From contig VXAI01000067.1 of the NCBI GenBank assembly GCA_013399305.1, positions 3,741,286 through 3,805,285 on the forward strand: a stretch of DNA of 64,000 nucleotides. The letters run 5' to 3'. Of the stretch, positions 11,001 through 22,339 are shown one piece after another. A model generated the notes under the pieces. The model was not told the DNA's origin. It did not search any database and saw nothing but the letters and a program-made list of their open reading frames with translations. Made by a program: the position numbers and the translations under genes. Position 1 is the stretch's first letter. Each line of letters opens with the position of its first letter. This DNA comes from Rostratula benghalensis. Taxonomy: Eukaryota > Chordata > Aves > Charadriiformes > Rostratulidae.

Positions 11001-14000
11001 TCTTTCCATTTAAACCAGAAATTCCTCAGTTTGGTCTGAGGTCAGCTTTGCACTGAGCAGTTCAGCTCTACCTGAGAAAAAGAATAGCATCACATTGGCT
11101 CTCTCATCCCTGTGGTCTGGGAAAAGCCATTACAGCAGCACGGATGGTGTTTGGCACGGCCATGAACTGCCCAAGTTGAATGCCCACATGCTGCTACATT
11201 CCAGCTGACCTGACAAGCTCAGAGATGGAAAAGTAGCTTTGCCCACACGATCCATTCCCCCCAGTTTGGCTTCATACATCTTTGCTCTTACACCATACCA
11301 TCATGGGACAGAAAAGGATAGGGATGAGCACCCCCACGTGAGAAAGAAGAGAGAGAGAGAACTGCTTACAGCAGTTTGTATCACCATTGTACCTGCAACC
11401 TAGAAAAGGCAGTAGTAAGGTCCTGGAGCCCAAGTCTATTTTCAAACCAGCATATAATCACCATCCTGGTCCCCGCACTTCTCCAAGCCCCACAGGGTGA
11501 ACCCTTCCCTGCTAACCAGTGCCAGGTCCCAGCTCATCCTCTGCTGGCAGGTCACCACAGGATCTGCCAAGTGTCTCTGCTAGTGTGAGGAAAACTTTAG
11601 GTACAGGACAGGGTACAATCACTATGGGCAGCTTAGCACAGCTGAAGCAGTATTGGAGCTAAGGTAATTTTTCAGAGCAGGCTGAGAGCAGTGGTAATTG
11701 TCAGAGCCCTATTAACTGCAGGGGAATTACGGCAATTTGCACCAGCTCAGCTCTGCCTTCAGCCAGTGGAGTCCTAAAAGCCCAGCTAAGAGGCTGCCAC
11801 GTCGCTGCACTCCCAGCAGGGTGTCATTAACCCTTCTTCTCAGGGAAGCCCCTTTTTTCTTTACAGTTCTTGCTCTGAGTGGTTTTGATCTGGTGTCACT
11901 GTAGACATGTTTAGACACTTCCTTGGTTCTCATGCCAAACTCCTGACTCAATTACAACTGTATTCACAGATTTACAATATGTTAGGCTAACTCTATTAAG
12001 ACCCACCATACAAATGTTTACTTTGGGCACATTTGGTCACTTAGAGGATTCTTGTTTCATTTTGAACCTAGGTACAGTTACCATCTCCACTGCCTTCTCA
12101 AAGGAGGTTCACTCCTTTCATGAGCAGGTGGGCAAACACACCTTGGGTTGAGTCCTTAGGATGCTAATGAACTTGCCCTCCAGGGAGCCTTCCTGTACAA
12201 GGAAAGCATGCCTCCTTGACAAAGGGATTTTAACACAGGTCTCATCTGGTTCTTAACCAACAAATACTGAAGTGAAAGGAGTAGAATTATTAGCCACATT
12301 ACCTTTTTATTTTATTTTTTCCTTCCAGCCACCTTCCACAATAGTGGAACAACCTAGTGCCTTGGCTGGTTGTTTGACAGTGTCTCAGAGGCAGCTGCCA
12401 GACGTTTATCCCCACCCCTGAAGGTTTGTCACACCAGAATGAAAAGGTACACTATCATGAAGTTCAGCAGAAGAAAGAGGACACCCCAACGTCCTCCCCT
12501 GATGCTGGGGGTAACAGCAGGCAATTTGGAGGAGTAACCTCACAGGGATCTGTTAAGTGTTTCCTAGCTCTCCCATGCCCATTCACTGGTGCTGGAAGGT
12601 GTGAAAAAATCCTGAGTATTTTTGGTCAGTCCCTCTGCTGTTTCCTAAGTGCAAGCCATCAAGTTCTCTGGGTACTTTCAACAAACCACACACTACAGCT
12701 ACTGAAAGAGATAGCACACACCTGAGGGCATATGATCCCAGATGCATTCTTCTGCTTGCATGCAGTGCAGAGCTCTTACAGTGTTGAGTTTGGGTTTATC
12801 ACAGCTCCATGCTCTCTTCTAGTCCTCAAGCCACAGCTGACGCTTCTCTGCCTGCAGTGGGCCCCTCTGAACACCTAACCTGCCAGAAATGTCTTCCTTT
12901 TTTGCAGTAAAGCTTGTTTTCTCCTGGCTTGTCTCACTAACCTGACTCTTTGTAGCACAAAATGAATGGTGAAACACCAAGGGTTGCAACATCCTGCTGA
13001 AGATGGGGCAATAGCATGGGGCAGCAGCTGCCCCGAGTCTGATCAGCCAAACCACCATGAGTTTCCTAGGCTGCCTGCACATCTCTGCCATACCACCTGG
13101 GGCTCTCACACAAGATGCTGAGCACCTTTTACTTCCTCAGGCCTCGGGAATGCTCATCACTCCTAGGAAGTAAGCCCTCAGTGCTCTGCTGGCTTGGGAC
13201 CAAAGTGACAGTAGACAAGCAGCTGCAGCTGGAATCTGTACACTGAAACACATGGAATAACTTCATCAAGGGTTTATGTATATATGAAAATTGCAGCAAG
13301 GAACAGGAACAGCCAGCAGGTGGAGAAATGCTGCCCGTAAACTGCATTTGCAATGTATTTATTTTTTTAATTGGCTCAGTACAGTTACCTCTCTCAATCC
13401 CTTCCCCAATAAGAAAACAAAACAAAACCCTGGAAATGCTGCAGTGCCCTACTGTGATGTTATCTGCCATAAATCAAAGTGTTAATACACTGGATCAATA
13501 CAATAAGTATCAGACCAAGAATAACTGAACTGAAAGAAAATATCTCCTAGGTTACCACTTTCTATGTTTGAATCTACAAAGGAATCTCTCAAATCTTCCA
13601 GACAGAGGCAGCTTTTTGTTAGTGTCATTCTTGCTTATCATGACGACCCACTGTTCTACAGCTATTTGTTTAGCAACAGGCATGAAATATGGTCTCCTTT
13701 CATCCCTGTATAAATTACCTTTATTCTGCTGTTACAACAGGAAATATGCAAATAATTTCTGCCTCTTTTCTTCTATATGTTTGCAATCAGGAAACAATTA
13801 CTGGAAATAAAATAAATTACAAACAAGGCAAGTCAGAGGCTGACTATCAGTTGGACATACTGCTGAATATACCATGCTACAAATACCTATTTATTTTTGC
13901 TGTGAAAGATTGCAGCCCTTTCCTTCGCCTTTGCATTCTCAGCTTGTTAACAATGCAGTCTCTCCTCTTATCTACAATTTATCCCAAGGAACTATTAAAA

Positions 14001-14855
14001 AGAAGGATTGGAGGAGGCTTCCTGCTGCTCTTGTCCCATTTCATCTCACAGAGACATAAGGAATTGCTGGTCAGGGAGAGGCCACTTGGCCAAAGCATCC
14101 TGTGCCCCATAGGTTTATCTCCTTACTGCCAGTGCAGCTCCCTCCAGTGCGCAGTCCTGTCATGGGAGAGCGATCACCCCTCAGGAGTGTGAAGATAAAC
14201 AGATTTGAAGCCTTCAAGGCATGTTTCCAGCACCTCCTCCCCCTCACATACACACAGGCTTGTCCTGCAAATGCCCCTCACACACAACACAGCTTTGGGG
14301 ATGAATACCGAGATGTTTGAAGGGGCATGTGAAGCTGTGACTTACACCAGAACAGCTTTACCAAGAATTCGGGCTGAACCGCTAAAGACAACACCCTGGT
14401 GGCAAGGACCAAGCCAAGGGGGGCTTTGGGGGGTGTGAGCTGCGGGGAGCCAAAAGCTGGGCAGCACAGGGACGATTTCTTTTGATGCTGAAATTACTGC
14501 CTCCATCAGCTGCAGTCACTGGGATTTTTTCTCAGCTGGGCTGGGGGAGTCATTTGGGAGCCCACAGGGATCTGACATTTTTCAGAGGCTCTGGAGGAAC
14601 TGTCTGCCCAGTGCTGGGTAGGAGCTGAAGGCAGAAGGCATGGCAGCATCACAGTGCCCTGGGACAGAGGAAAAATGGAGCAACATACCCAAATTCCTCT
14701 TTCCCCCACATCATTATGAACCTGGTTCAGGTCTCTATCCAGCCACTGCCCAGGCACAGCAGGGCAGTGGAAAGAGATCAGAGGCTCTGCTGGAAGGCAC
14801 ATCCACAGGCACCCTCCCTTGGTTTGATGCCTATGGAAAAGAAGAAAAACCTGTA
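8031..14855. other. Intergenic sequence, no gene seen
   Basis: This is unique, moderately AT-rich sequence upstream of PRTG. Open frames reach 167 codons (13689-14192, plus strand) but none has a recognisable domain or convincing splice structure. Small local features are an 18-base near-palindrome at 9469-9486, a 14-base tandem doubling at about 10608-10636 and a GA run at about 11346-11360. Confidence 0.6.
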
Positions 14856-15228
14856 GGGGAGATCTTACAGCAGTCTTTCAGTACCTAAAGAGGGCCTACA
14901 GAAAAGATGGAGAGGAATTCTTTATCAGGGAGTGTAGGATGGAGGGAATTCTTTATCAAGATGAGGGGTAACAGTTTTAAACTGAAAGAGGGAAGATTTG
15001 GTATACGTATTAGGAAGAAATTCTTTACTATGATGGTGGTGAGACACTGGCACATATCGCCCAGGGAAGTTGTTGAGGCCCCATCCCTAGAAGTGTTCAA
15101 GGCCAGGTTGGATAGGGCTTTGAGCAACCTGCTCTAGTGGGAGGTGTCCCTGCCCAGGGCAGGGCAGTTGGAACTTGATGATCTTTAAGGTTCCTTCCAA
15201 CTCAAACCATTCTATGATTCTATGATGC
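14856..15228 (+). mobile_element. CR1 LINE fragment, 3' end
   Basis: This is a truncated CR1 retrotransposon in plus orientation. It contains the 3'-terminal part typical of bird CR1: the stretch around TACAGAAAAGATGGAGAG, then the segment ending in CCTTCCAACTCAAACCATTC and two copies of the ATTCTATGAT terminal unit at 15209-15227. It aligns by eye with the copy at 29926-30490. A local doubling of about 34 bases (GGAATTCTTTATCA repeated near 14910 and 14944) is peculiar to this copy. It has no intact reading frame. Confidence 0.9.
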
Positions 15229-16912
15229 CATTCAGCGCTTTGCAACTTGCAGTACCTACATTTGGCTGGCATAAGAGCTTGCATGGCCAAGGGATCAGAT
15301 CAGAGAACTGATCCTGGTGGAAATAACCTGAGGGGAGAAAAATAAGTTGGTTTTTTTTTTCCTGGAACCAAGCCCCTGGTTGAGTTTAGTATGTAGCATA
15401 CACAGACATGCCTGCCTAATGCTTCAAGAGAGCAACCAGCAATTAAGGCCACTGGTAGTGTCTTGGCTTCAGCTGTGCTGCTATTCAGTATCTAATCATT
15501 ACCCCAGGATTATGCTTGCTAAATAATATTTTGCGGCTATTTATATTCAGATACCTCTGTAAGGTCACAGTAGCCAAATGCTGGCACATGACAGAACTTG
15601 TATTGGGCAAATACTACACACGTGGAATACGGACTACGTGCATGCTAGAATGTTCATCCTAAGTAACTAGGAGAAAAAGGGGGTAGGGTGTTTTATGACA
15701 AGTTAGTGAATTAAATTGGCCTAACATGCTCAGTTGAGGACCAGGCCAGTGCAAGTCACTGAGTGGAAATCCCATCTGGAGCACCTGGGGCCACAGGGGC
15801 ATCCAGTTCAGCATCAGCAAGCTATGGCGGCATTGAGAGCACAATGCTTTAGCCTAATGAAAGATCGAGCAGAGAGCAGTCAAGATCCTCCTACAAGTAT
15901 TAAAACTTCTATCAGCTTCCAGAGATGGACAAATGCCCTTTCCAATGTATCTTGAGCAAGCTGCAGCCCCCTCCCTATTAACACCTCCCACCTGGGACAC
16001 CCCAAGCCTCATCCTTCAGCTCAGCTCCCTGTTGCGTCCCATCCCGGCAGCAGCTGCAGCCCCAGATCAACTGATTTAGCTGTTCAGCCTTTAAGTTAGA
16101 CACAGAGCAATTAGGATTAATTTCTTCAACTGATCCAGCCTGTTTGCAGTTGAAGAGTCAATTAACTATCTAGACTTTTTCCATTACAAGAAAAGTATCT
16201 ACATGACTGAAATGTTATTCACTTTCCTAATTCAGGTTTATGTAAGTGTACAACAAATTTCAACTTCACCTCCTTTTTATCTTTAAAAAATTGTAGACAT
16301 TTACATACGTGAAAATTTGATTTTGTTATTGATTATAGTCAGACTTTGAATTCTCAGTGTGGAGAATAGTAAAAATTAATTATTTTGAAAAAATAACTCA
16401 ACTGTATTATTTTTGCCTTGCATGAAGCAGCACCTCTTGTGTTTTGACAGCTAACTTTTAATTACACTAAGAGAAGAGCAGTTTTAATATTTCTATAAAG
16501 CACAGAAAATTATTTTTCACTAACCTGTGAAGAAATTATTTGGTGAGTCTTTGGCACAGGATATACACAATTAATACTTTTTGCACAGTATGGCTATGAT
16601 TATTGGTCTGAAATCCAATATATGAATGAACAGCTTCTCAGTCTGCTAGGTTTTGGCCTATTTCTGGAGCCCTACATAGAAAGGAAAGCATTTATTTAAA
16701 ACCCTGCATTATAGAAGCAATAGCGCATGAACAACTAATTAGGAATAAATCTGTTAAGCATGGACATCAAATTGCTAGGCAGCAATTCACAGAATGCGGG
16801 GGGACTCACAACTCCACCAAACACTTTCCACAACTGAATTTATTCTATGTCTCATAACTAGAAAATTATGTGTTATAGCTATTGAAAGTAATGAAAATAT
16901 ATTCATAGAAAT
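15229..16912. other. Intergenic sequence, no gene seen
   Basis: AT-rich unique sequence between two CR1 pieces. I see no exon, RNA gene or recognisable regulatory block. Confidence 0.55.
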
Positions 16913-16989
16913 ATGCTGTGGCAGGGGGATTGGACTAGATGATCTTTCAAGGTCCCTTCCAATCCCTGATAGTCTGTGATTCTGTGATA
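16913..16989 (+). mobile_element. Short CR1 3'-end remnant
   Basis: About 77 bases match the last part of CR1: a GGACTAGATGATCTTTCAAGG-like stretch, then CCCTTCCAATCCCTGA and the degenerate terminal units CTGTGATTCTGTGATA. It is in plus orientation. Only the 3' tail is present, as expected for heavy 5' truncation. Confidence 0.85.
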
Positions 16990-19950
16990 CCACAGCTTCA
17001 GCTGTAGAGTAATTTATAAGCTCTTATATACAGTAACCTCCCAGAAACTCTGTTACCTGAGCAAAGGAAGAAAGCAGGTTTTCAGGAAAAAATGGATGGC
17101 ATGGCATGGCGATGGTAGCCTCTCAAAGTGGCATAGTTTGTCATATCTGACAGTCCACTGAAGAAAGTTATCACTGGTTAAGGGCCTGACCCTGCATTCC
17201 TTAAGTAGACAAAAATCCCTTTGAAGTCAATGAAGCATCCTGCTCAGATAACTATATTAGGACTTAGCAATTAATGAAAACTTTTCATTTCTTAAGCAGA
17301 TTATAGAAGGTTTTCCCTGAAAAATCAACTATTACATGTTGCTCACAGCAAATCTTCAGCAGTATGAGTTCGTATCCAGCAGCTCTTGTGGCACAGTAAC
17401 TGTTTCTCGCTAACTGGGAATTGCCAAAAGTCAGAACCACATTGTTTTCTATTTGCATTGATCTGCCTTAAGTGTTCTTCTCTAGCCGATGCCTAGTTGA
17501 AGGTTTTGACAGCTTCGCACTCAAAAGGTCAGTAAGCAGTCCTCAGGGCAATTTGATTTAAACCTTTAGCTTTTTGCGTACTCCCAAGCAGCAGTGCATA
17601 GCAGGACATGTGTGTTCACAGCCTCTGAAAGGTCATACTTTCCAGCCCTCAAAACAAAACCTGAGTCCGAAATATTTCAGCTTGTAGAAAATATCAGAAA
17701 AGCTACCAGACAATTATGAAAACATTTTCCATTAAATGAAACTCAAAAGGGCTTAAGAAAAACAAATTGTGATGTATGTTTTTAGACCATGGTGTATTTC
17801 AACAGAGTTTTACATCCTGTCACATTTAGGAAAGCTGCCTTATCTGTCTTTCCTCAAGAGGCATGCTCGCTCACTTAGTGTCTGTTCAGGTTTTCCAAGC
17901 TGCTTTGCCCTCCCCTTCCCTGAAATCCCAAACCTCTCTCTGGGATGAAAACCTGAAACCCACAATGCAGAATTTGTTTGAAGTCTCATTAAGCAAGAAA
18001 CCTCAAATTAAGGACAGCTCAGCAAAACAAAACATTTTTCTACAGTCACATGGATGTAAACCAAGCATTACATGGAAGTTCTCCCTCATTATCCCCTTTG
18101 TGAGCCATTTGTATTCTGATTAGCGTGCTAATGATATATGTTCCACATAGAAAAAGCAATTAAGCCTCCACTTCAAAGAAAAATTATTTACTCTAAGAGT
18201 ACCAAAGCTTGTGCTCGAGTCTCCTACTGATTTTGTGATGCCACAGAGCAATACAGCAGCTGTTAAATGCTTAATTCCTTTTATAGCAATAGAAGACGGT
18301 AGGTGTTGGTTGCCTTTTAAACATACAGACATTTCAATAAGCTGATTCTATAGCACAAAAAAGGAACGGATTCTTGGTGGTGGCACCAGTGTAACAGCAG
18401 GTAAGTAAATGTCTAACTGCAGCTCCTCTCCGTTCACATCATAAGAACTGTGCATCGATTCATTTACAGAATTTGTTCATTAAAAAGGGGAGATAATAGA
18501 ATAAATAAGCTGCCCTAAAAAAGCAGAAGCTCATACAAAGAAAATAATTTGATAAGACTATGTGAAGAAACCAACCACCACAACAAACTAATTAACAAGA
18601 AATGGAAAGGAAAACACAAGTGGACAGCAAGAATAACAGGCAGAAAAGCGTTGTCTCCTAATGGTTGACGTTCTTTTTGATCACACAAAAAATGAGTAAC
18701 ATCAAAAAAAGTATTTGAAATTACACACATTCGGTTTTAATTACTTCATGTGTGTTTTAGCATGTTAACATCTTGATTATGTAACTCCCATTCTAGAGTA
18801 CCATTAAGCGTCATGCATTTGCTAAGTAACATTGAAGTTGGACTGAATAAAGTACACAAGAAAAAAGGGAAATCTGTGCTGATCCAGGACAAGTTTCACA
18901 ATACGCCAGAGGCATCTGTGGATTTCAACGAGACATGCACAGATTTTTGTAATGACACCACTAATTAGTGAAATAGGACCAAACTGTGCTTATGGATTTA
19001 CAGAACAAGCCAAATGCAAGACAATAGGTAGCTTGCAAAGTAAATTTATGCATGAAACAATGAGGTTAAAGAGGGGGAAAACAGGATATAGAGAAAAATA
19101 AGCAACTTACAGCTGTATTTTGTCCAGGCTTGATGTGTAAGTACTCAACTCTCTCTAGTAAAAAATAATTTAATATGCTACAGGTGTGACTTATTTATAG
19201 TAATTAAAAATAGTTAAGTCATGTGTCCTTTAAGCAGCATAAGTAAAGCCTCAGTAGCATTTTAAATAAGATATTGTTTTAGCTTCATACTAGCCCACAG
19301 CTCTGCCTCATGATGCAACAAGAATGTTGAAGAATCACCTGTAGCACCTTGAGAAGTGAAAGATTTAATGCAAATAACACCCAGTCTAAAAACAACCCAA
19401 TGCCAGTTGAGAGACAGGAATTTTGAAGAACAAACCACAGCCTACACCACCCCAAACCTCCATGTTATTGTTGAATGCTTCTTGTTCGTACCAGCAACCT
19501 CATTTCTGTAACTCCAGACTGCAAAGCACTGCATACATGACCACCTTTGGAGTAAAGGAGAAATTTTACAGAATGACAATTCCAGGCCAAACCCCTGTAA
19601 GTCACCACAAATCAAATTACTGACACTGATTGAAAAAAATCTACAAAAACCTCACCCCCAGCAAAGTAGTCGTTTGAATTACAAACAGTTTATACTGCAA
19701 ATAGCCGAGATTAATATAGATACTTTACCATTTTTAGGCTAAATAAATTCAATTATTTGACAGCACCATAATGATTTAGTAAGAAACACCATTTACTATG
19801 GAATGGTAATCATCAACACACAAATAATTGTCACCATCATTCTTACTCAACACGAAACAGAAATGGCTTAACTTGGTCAGAAACGTTAAGCCCCTGGAAA
19901 ACGTTCAGAAAAGGAAGTTTTTGCATTGTACTGGGATGATCCAACCCCAC
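16990..19950. other. Intergenic sequence, no gene seen
   Basis: AT-rich unique sequence between the CR1 remnant and the isolated CpG island. Short chance frames only. A tandem ATGGCATGGC-like stretch occurs at about 17092-17114. Confidence 0.55.
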
Positions 19951-19959
19951 CTTGTCAGC

Positions 19960-20180
19960 GCCTTAATCACAGCCTGCGCAGGCCAGGGCCCGGCTCCCCT
20001 CACGCCGCCGGCGGGTCCGAAGCGGGAGGGTTGTGGGGCGGGAAGCGGCTTAACCTGCCGCCTGCGCGACCACCAGCGCCACCTGGCGGCCCTCTCCGGC
20101 GCCGCCGCGGCCAAGCGGCCTCCATGGCGGCCGCCGGGAAGGCGCCAAGCCGCGGTTCGAAGGGCAAAAGAAAGGTTAAA
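19960..20180. promoter_or_regulatory. Isolated CpG island between NEDD4 and PRTG
   Basis: A sharply bounded block of about 220 bases is CpG-dense in otherwise AT-rich surroundings, about 12 kb upstream of PRTG and 2 kb beyond the NEDD4 3' end. It contains a CTCF-type motif at 20075-20089, a CCATGGCGGCC YY1-like site at 20123-20133 and a following purine-rich segment. It could be a promoter of a noncoding transcript, an enhancer or an insulator. No conserved protein is recognisable. Confidence 0.65.
20075..20089 (-). promoter_or_regulatory. Candidate CTCF site in orphan CpG island
   Basis: AGCGCCACCTGGCGG resembles the reverse CTCF core AGCGCCCCCTGGTGG with two differences. It has the same orientation as the motif at 7323-7336, so the two are tandem rather than convergent. 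Occupancy is inferred, not shown. Confidence 0.5.
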
Positions 20181-20265
20181 TAAAAGGCAGGTTTTCAATT
20201 GCATTTTTCAGGTTCTGTAAAATCCAATGCGAATCGGTGTTTACCTGGAGGCACTATAATCGAGG
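20124..20265 (+). ncRNA. Possible first exon of an unrecognised transcript
   Basis: Plus strand: from the CpG island the sequence runs to a good splice donor, GAGG/GTAAGC, at 20265/20266. A short frame starts at 20124 in fair Kozak context (CTCCATGG) and encodes 19 residues beginning MAAAGKAPSRGSKGKRK before a TAA at 20181. Its product matches nothing I know. This may be the first exon of a lncRNA, or simply chance. The true transcription start is unknown, and I could not find a partner acceptor with confidence. Confidence 0.25.
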
Positions 20266-22339
20266 GTAAGCAACTGTTCCACTTACAGCTCCCCAGGCGC
20301 AACGCAGCCCAGAGAAAACTACCAAAAACACCCATGATTTTTGGTTTTTTCCCATGCAGCGTTTTTAAAGCTGTTGTGGTCCAGTCCCTGCTCTAGAATC
20401 GGCATCTTGCTCAAGCCTCCCCTTAAAAGGTTGCTTCTTCACAAATGGATGCTTTTTAACAAGGCACACACAAAATCTCTTGCCAAATGTCAACCCTATA
20501 TACTGTTTTCAGCTGATTTGATCCATTTAGCTCTTACCTACCCGGGAAATTTTTCTGCCTTATCCCTCATCTGGTGTTAAGAGCAACAAAATTAAGTCTA
20601 GGCAAGACAGTGGTTCACACTCAGGGAAGCAGCTGCTACTCTCCTCTCTGAGGTCGTGGATCTGTTAGGAACTGCTTCTAGTGGAAAGAACAGCTCAGTG
20701 TTCACAGCAGCATCTTTGGAGTCGCCCCTCAAAATCTAAGTGTGCATGTTTCAGGGAGTATGGAGGTGCAATGTGCACAACATGCGAGTACAAAGGGACA
20801 GGTGGCTGATCCAGGAGCGATTCCCCCCGGTTGGCCAAACCCACACCCTTATTTAGCAGTCACTGGCTGCTCCAGATTGCATCCCCTTGCATCACCCTTC
20901 CCACAGACGTCAGGAAGTTCAGTCTCCCTTAAGAGGCCAGGTTTGCAATTCCAGAATCCCTTGAGGTATCTCAAAGATCACTCCACCCACTTCCTCAAGA
21001 CAAACAGGTGGCCAAGGACAAGTCCTCATCAGGATGTTTCCCATTCTGATGTCTCCTCTGACCCAGACAGCTCTCTATGAGCCTGTCACCTCTTCCACAT
21101 CTGAGTGGCTCCAGCCATATGAACCATCTCTCTTGCTCCCCCTGGTCGTTCCCTGGCTGCCTGTGTGTGCAGGCACATGAGGTAGGCTCCTTTCAGCCTG
21201 GGGCATCCTCCACAAGGGCTGCCTCCCTCCCTCTCATGGCCCTGCCCCAGTACTTAGCACCATTGACCTCTCTTCTCTCACTTAACCACCAGCTGTTATT
21301 ACCATTGCTCAACAAACCTAGTTTCAAACCTGCAGGAGGGACTCTCTGCACTCTGTCACCCACCACTTCTCAGTGTGAACATTTGACTCTGGCCTAGCTG
21401 GCTCTGAACCTTTCCCTCAATGCAACCCATTCCTTTCTTTGTCTATTACAGCCCTACAGCATTTTTGCAAATTCGTATCTGAGGGTGGAAAAGCAGCCTT
21501 TCTTCCAATGCCGGAACTCAAAATCTTATAGTTTCACCCATCTTGGGAATCTCAATCCACCACCTGCCCAAGTGAGGCCTCCAGATGCTCTTATTTCCAG
21601 AGCATGGCTCTGGCTCTTCCCTCTACCAGGTTTGTGCAAAGACCCTTATGACCTTTTGCTGTCCATCTGCCCCGATGCTGCCAGTCTGCTCACTTCTCCT
21701 GTAGCTTTTTCATGGGGTGAAGCTCAGTGCCCTGGCCCCAGCTGAACTCCTGCAGGCAAAGCTAGTCCTGATCCTGCTCCTAGGAGAGACACCAGCTACT
21801 CCCTGCAGCCCAAGACCTGGCACCAGCATCCTCCTCCCAGGAGCTTCCACCCACATCCCAGGGCTGCTTCCCCAGCTGGCACTGTGGACCAAGCCCTGCT
21901 GGGCAGCCCATAATGCCTGGAGCAGCATTTCAGAGCCCATTGTGAAACCCTGCCACACTCACCACCGAAGTCTGTTGGCTGCGCGCCTGCCCACCAGCTG
22001 AGAAAGGTGTTCCTCCAGCAGGAGAGAAGAGCCTGACCCTCTCCCAGCAGCAGTCAGCTGGCATTTCCATGGGGCTCCACCTTTGCCTGGCTGCCCTGGG
22101 AAGTGTTTCTAGGCTGGCTATACAGTTGAAAGTTCACAGCGACCTAGAGCTTTTTAAAAACGTGGTATTAATTTTTCAAAGACTGCACGTATTTATTGGC
22201 AGCAGAACACTAGGAAACAGTACGGCTGCACCCCAAACCCATCCAAAAGTAGCAGCGTATTGTGGAACTGCTGCCCTGGTCTACCTCAAGAGTACTAGAA
22301 TTACTGAATTTTTGCTATTTTAAGACTACAGATTTGCAC
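20266..22339. other. Intergenic, C-rich stretch without recognisable gene
   Basis: Between the CpG island and the NEDD4 3' end. From about 20740 to 22100 the plus strand is notably C-rich (many CCTC and CCCAG runs). It carries several consecutive chance-like open frames (20742-21080, 21077-21397, 21485-21745, 21717-22001) that are Pro/Ser/Leu-rich and show no domain. It is probably unique intergenic DNA or a very old repeat. Confidence 0.5.

Noticed and set aside
13689..14192. 167-codon plus-strand frame in the intergenic region
   Set aside because: No domain, no signal or periodic composition, and overlapping frames of similar length on both strands; consistent with chance.
20742..22001. 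Series of consecutive plus-strand frames of 84-112 codons
   Set aside because: They occur in C-rich sequence, have no domains, no consistent splice sites and low-complexity Pro/Ser/Leu content. No viral gag/pol/env motif or LTR pair is visible, so an endogenous retrovirus is not supported either.
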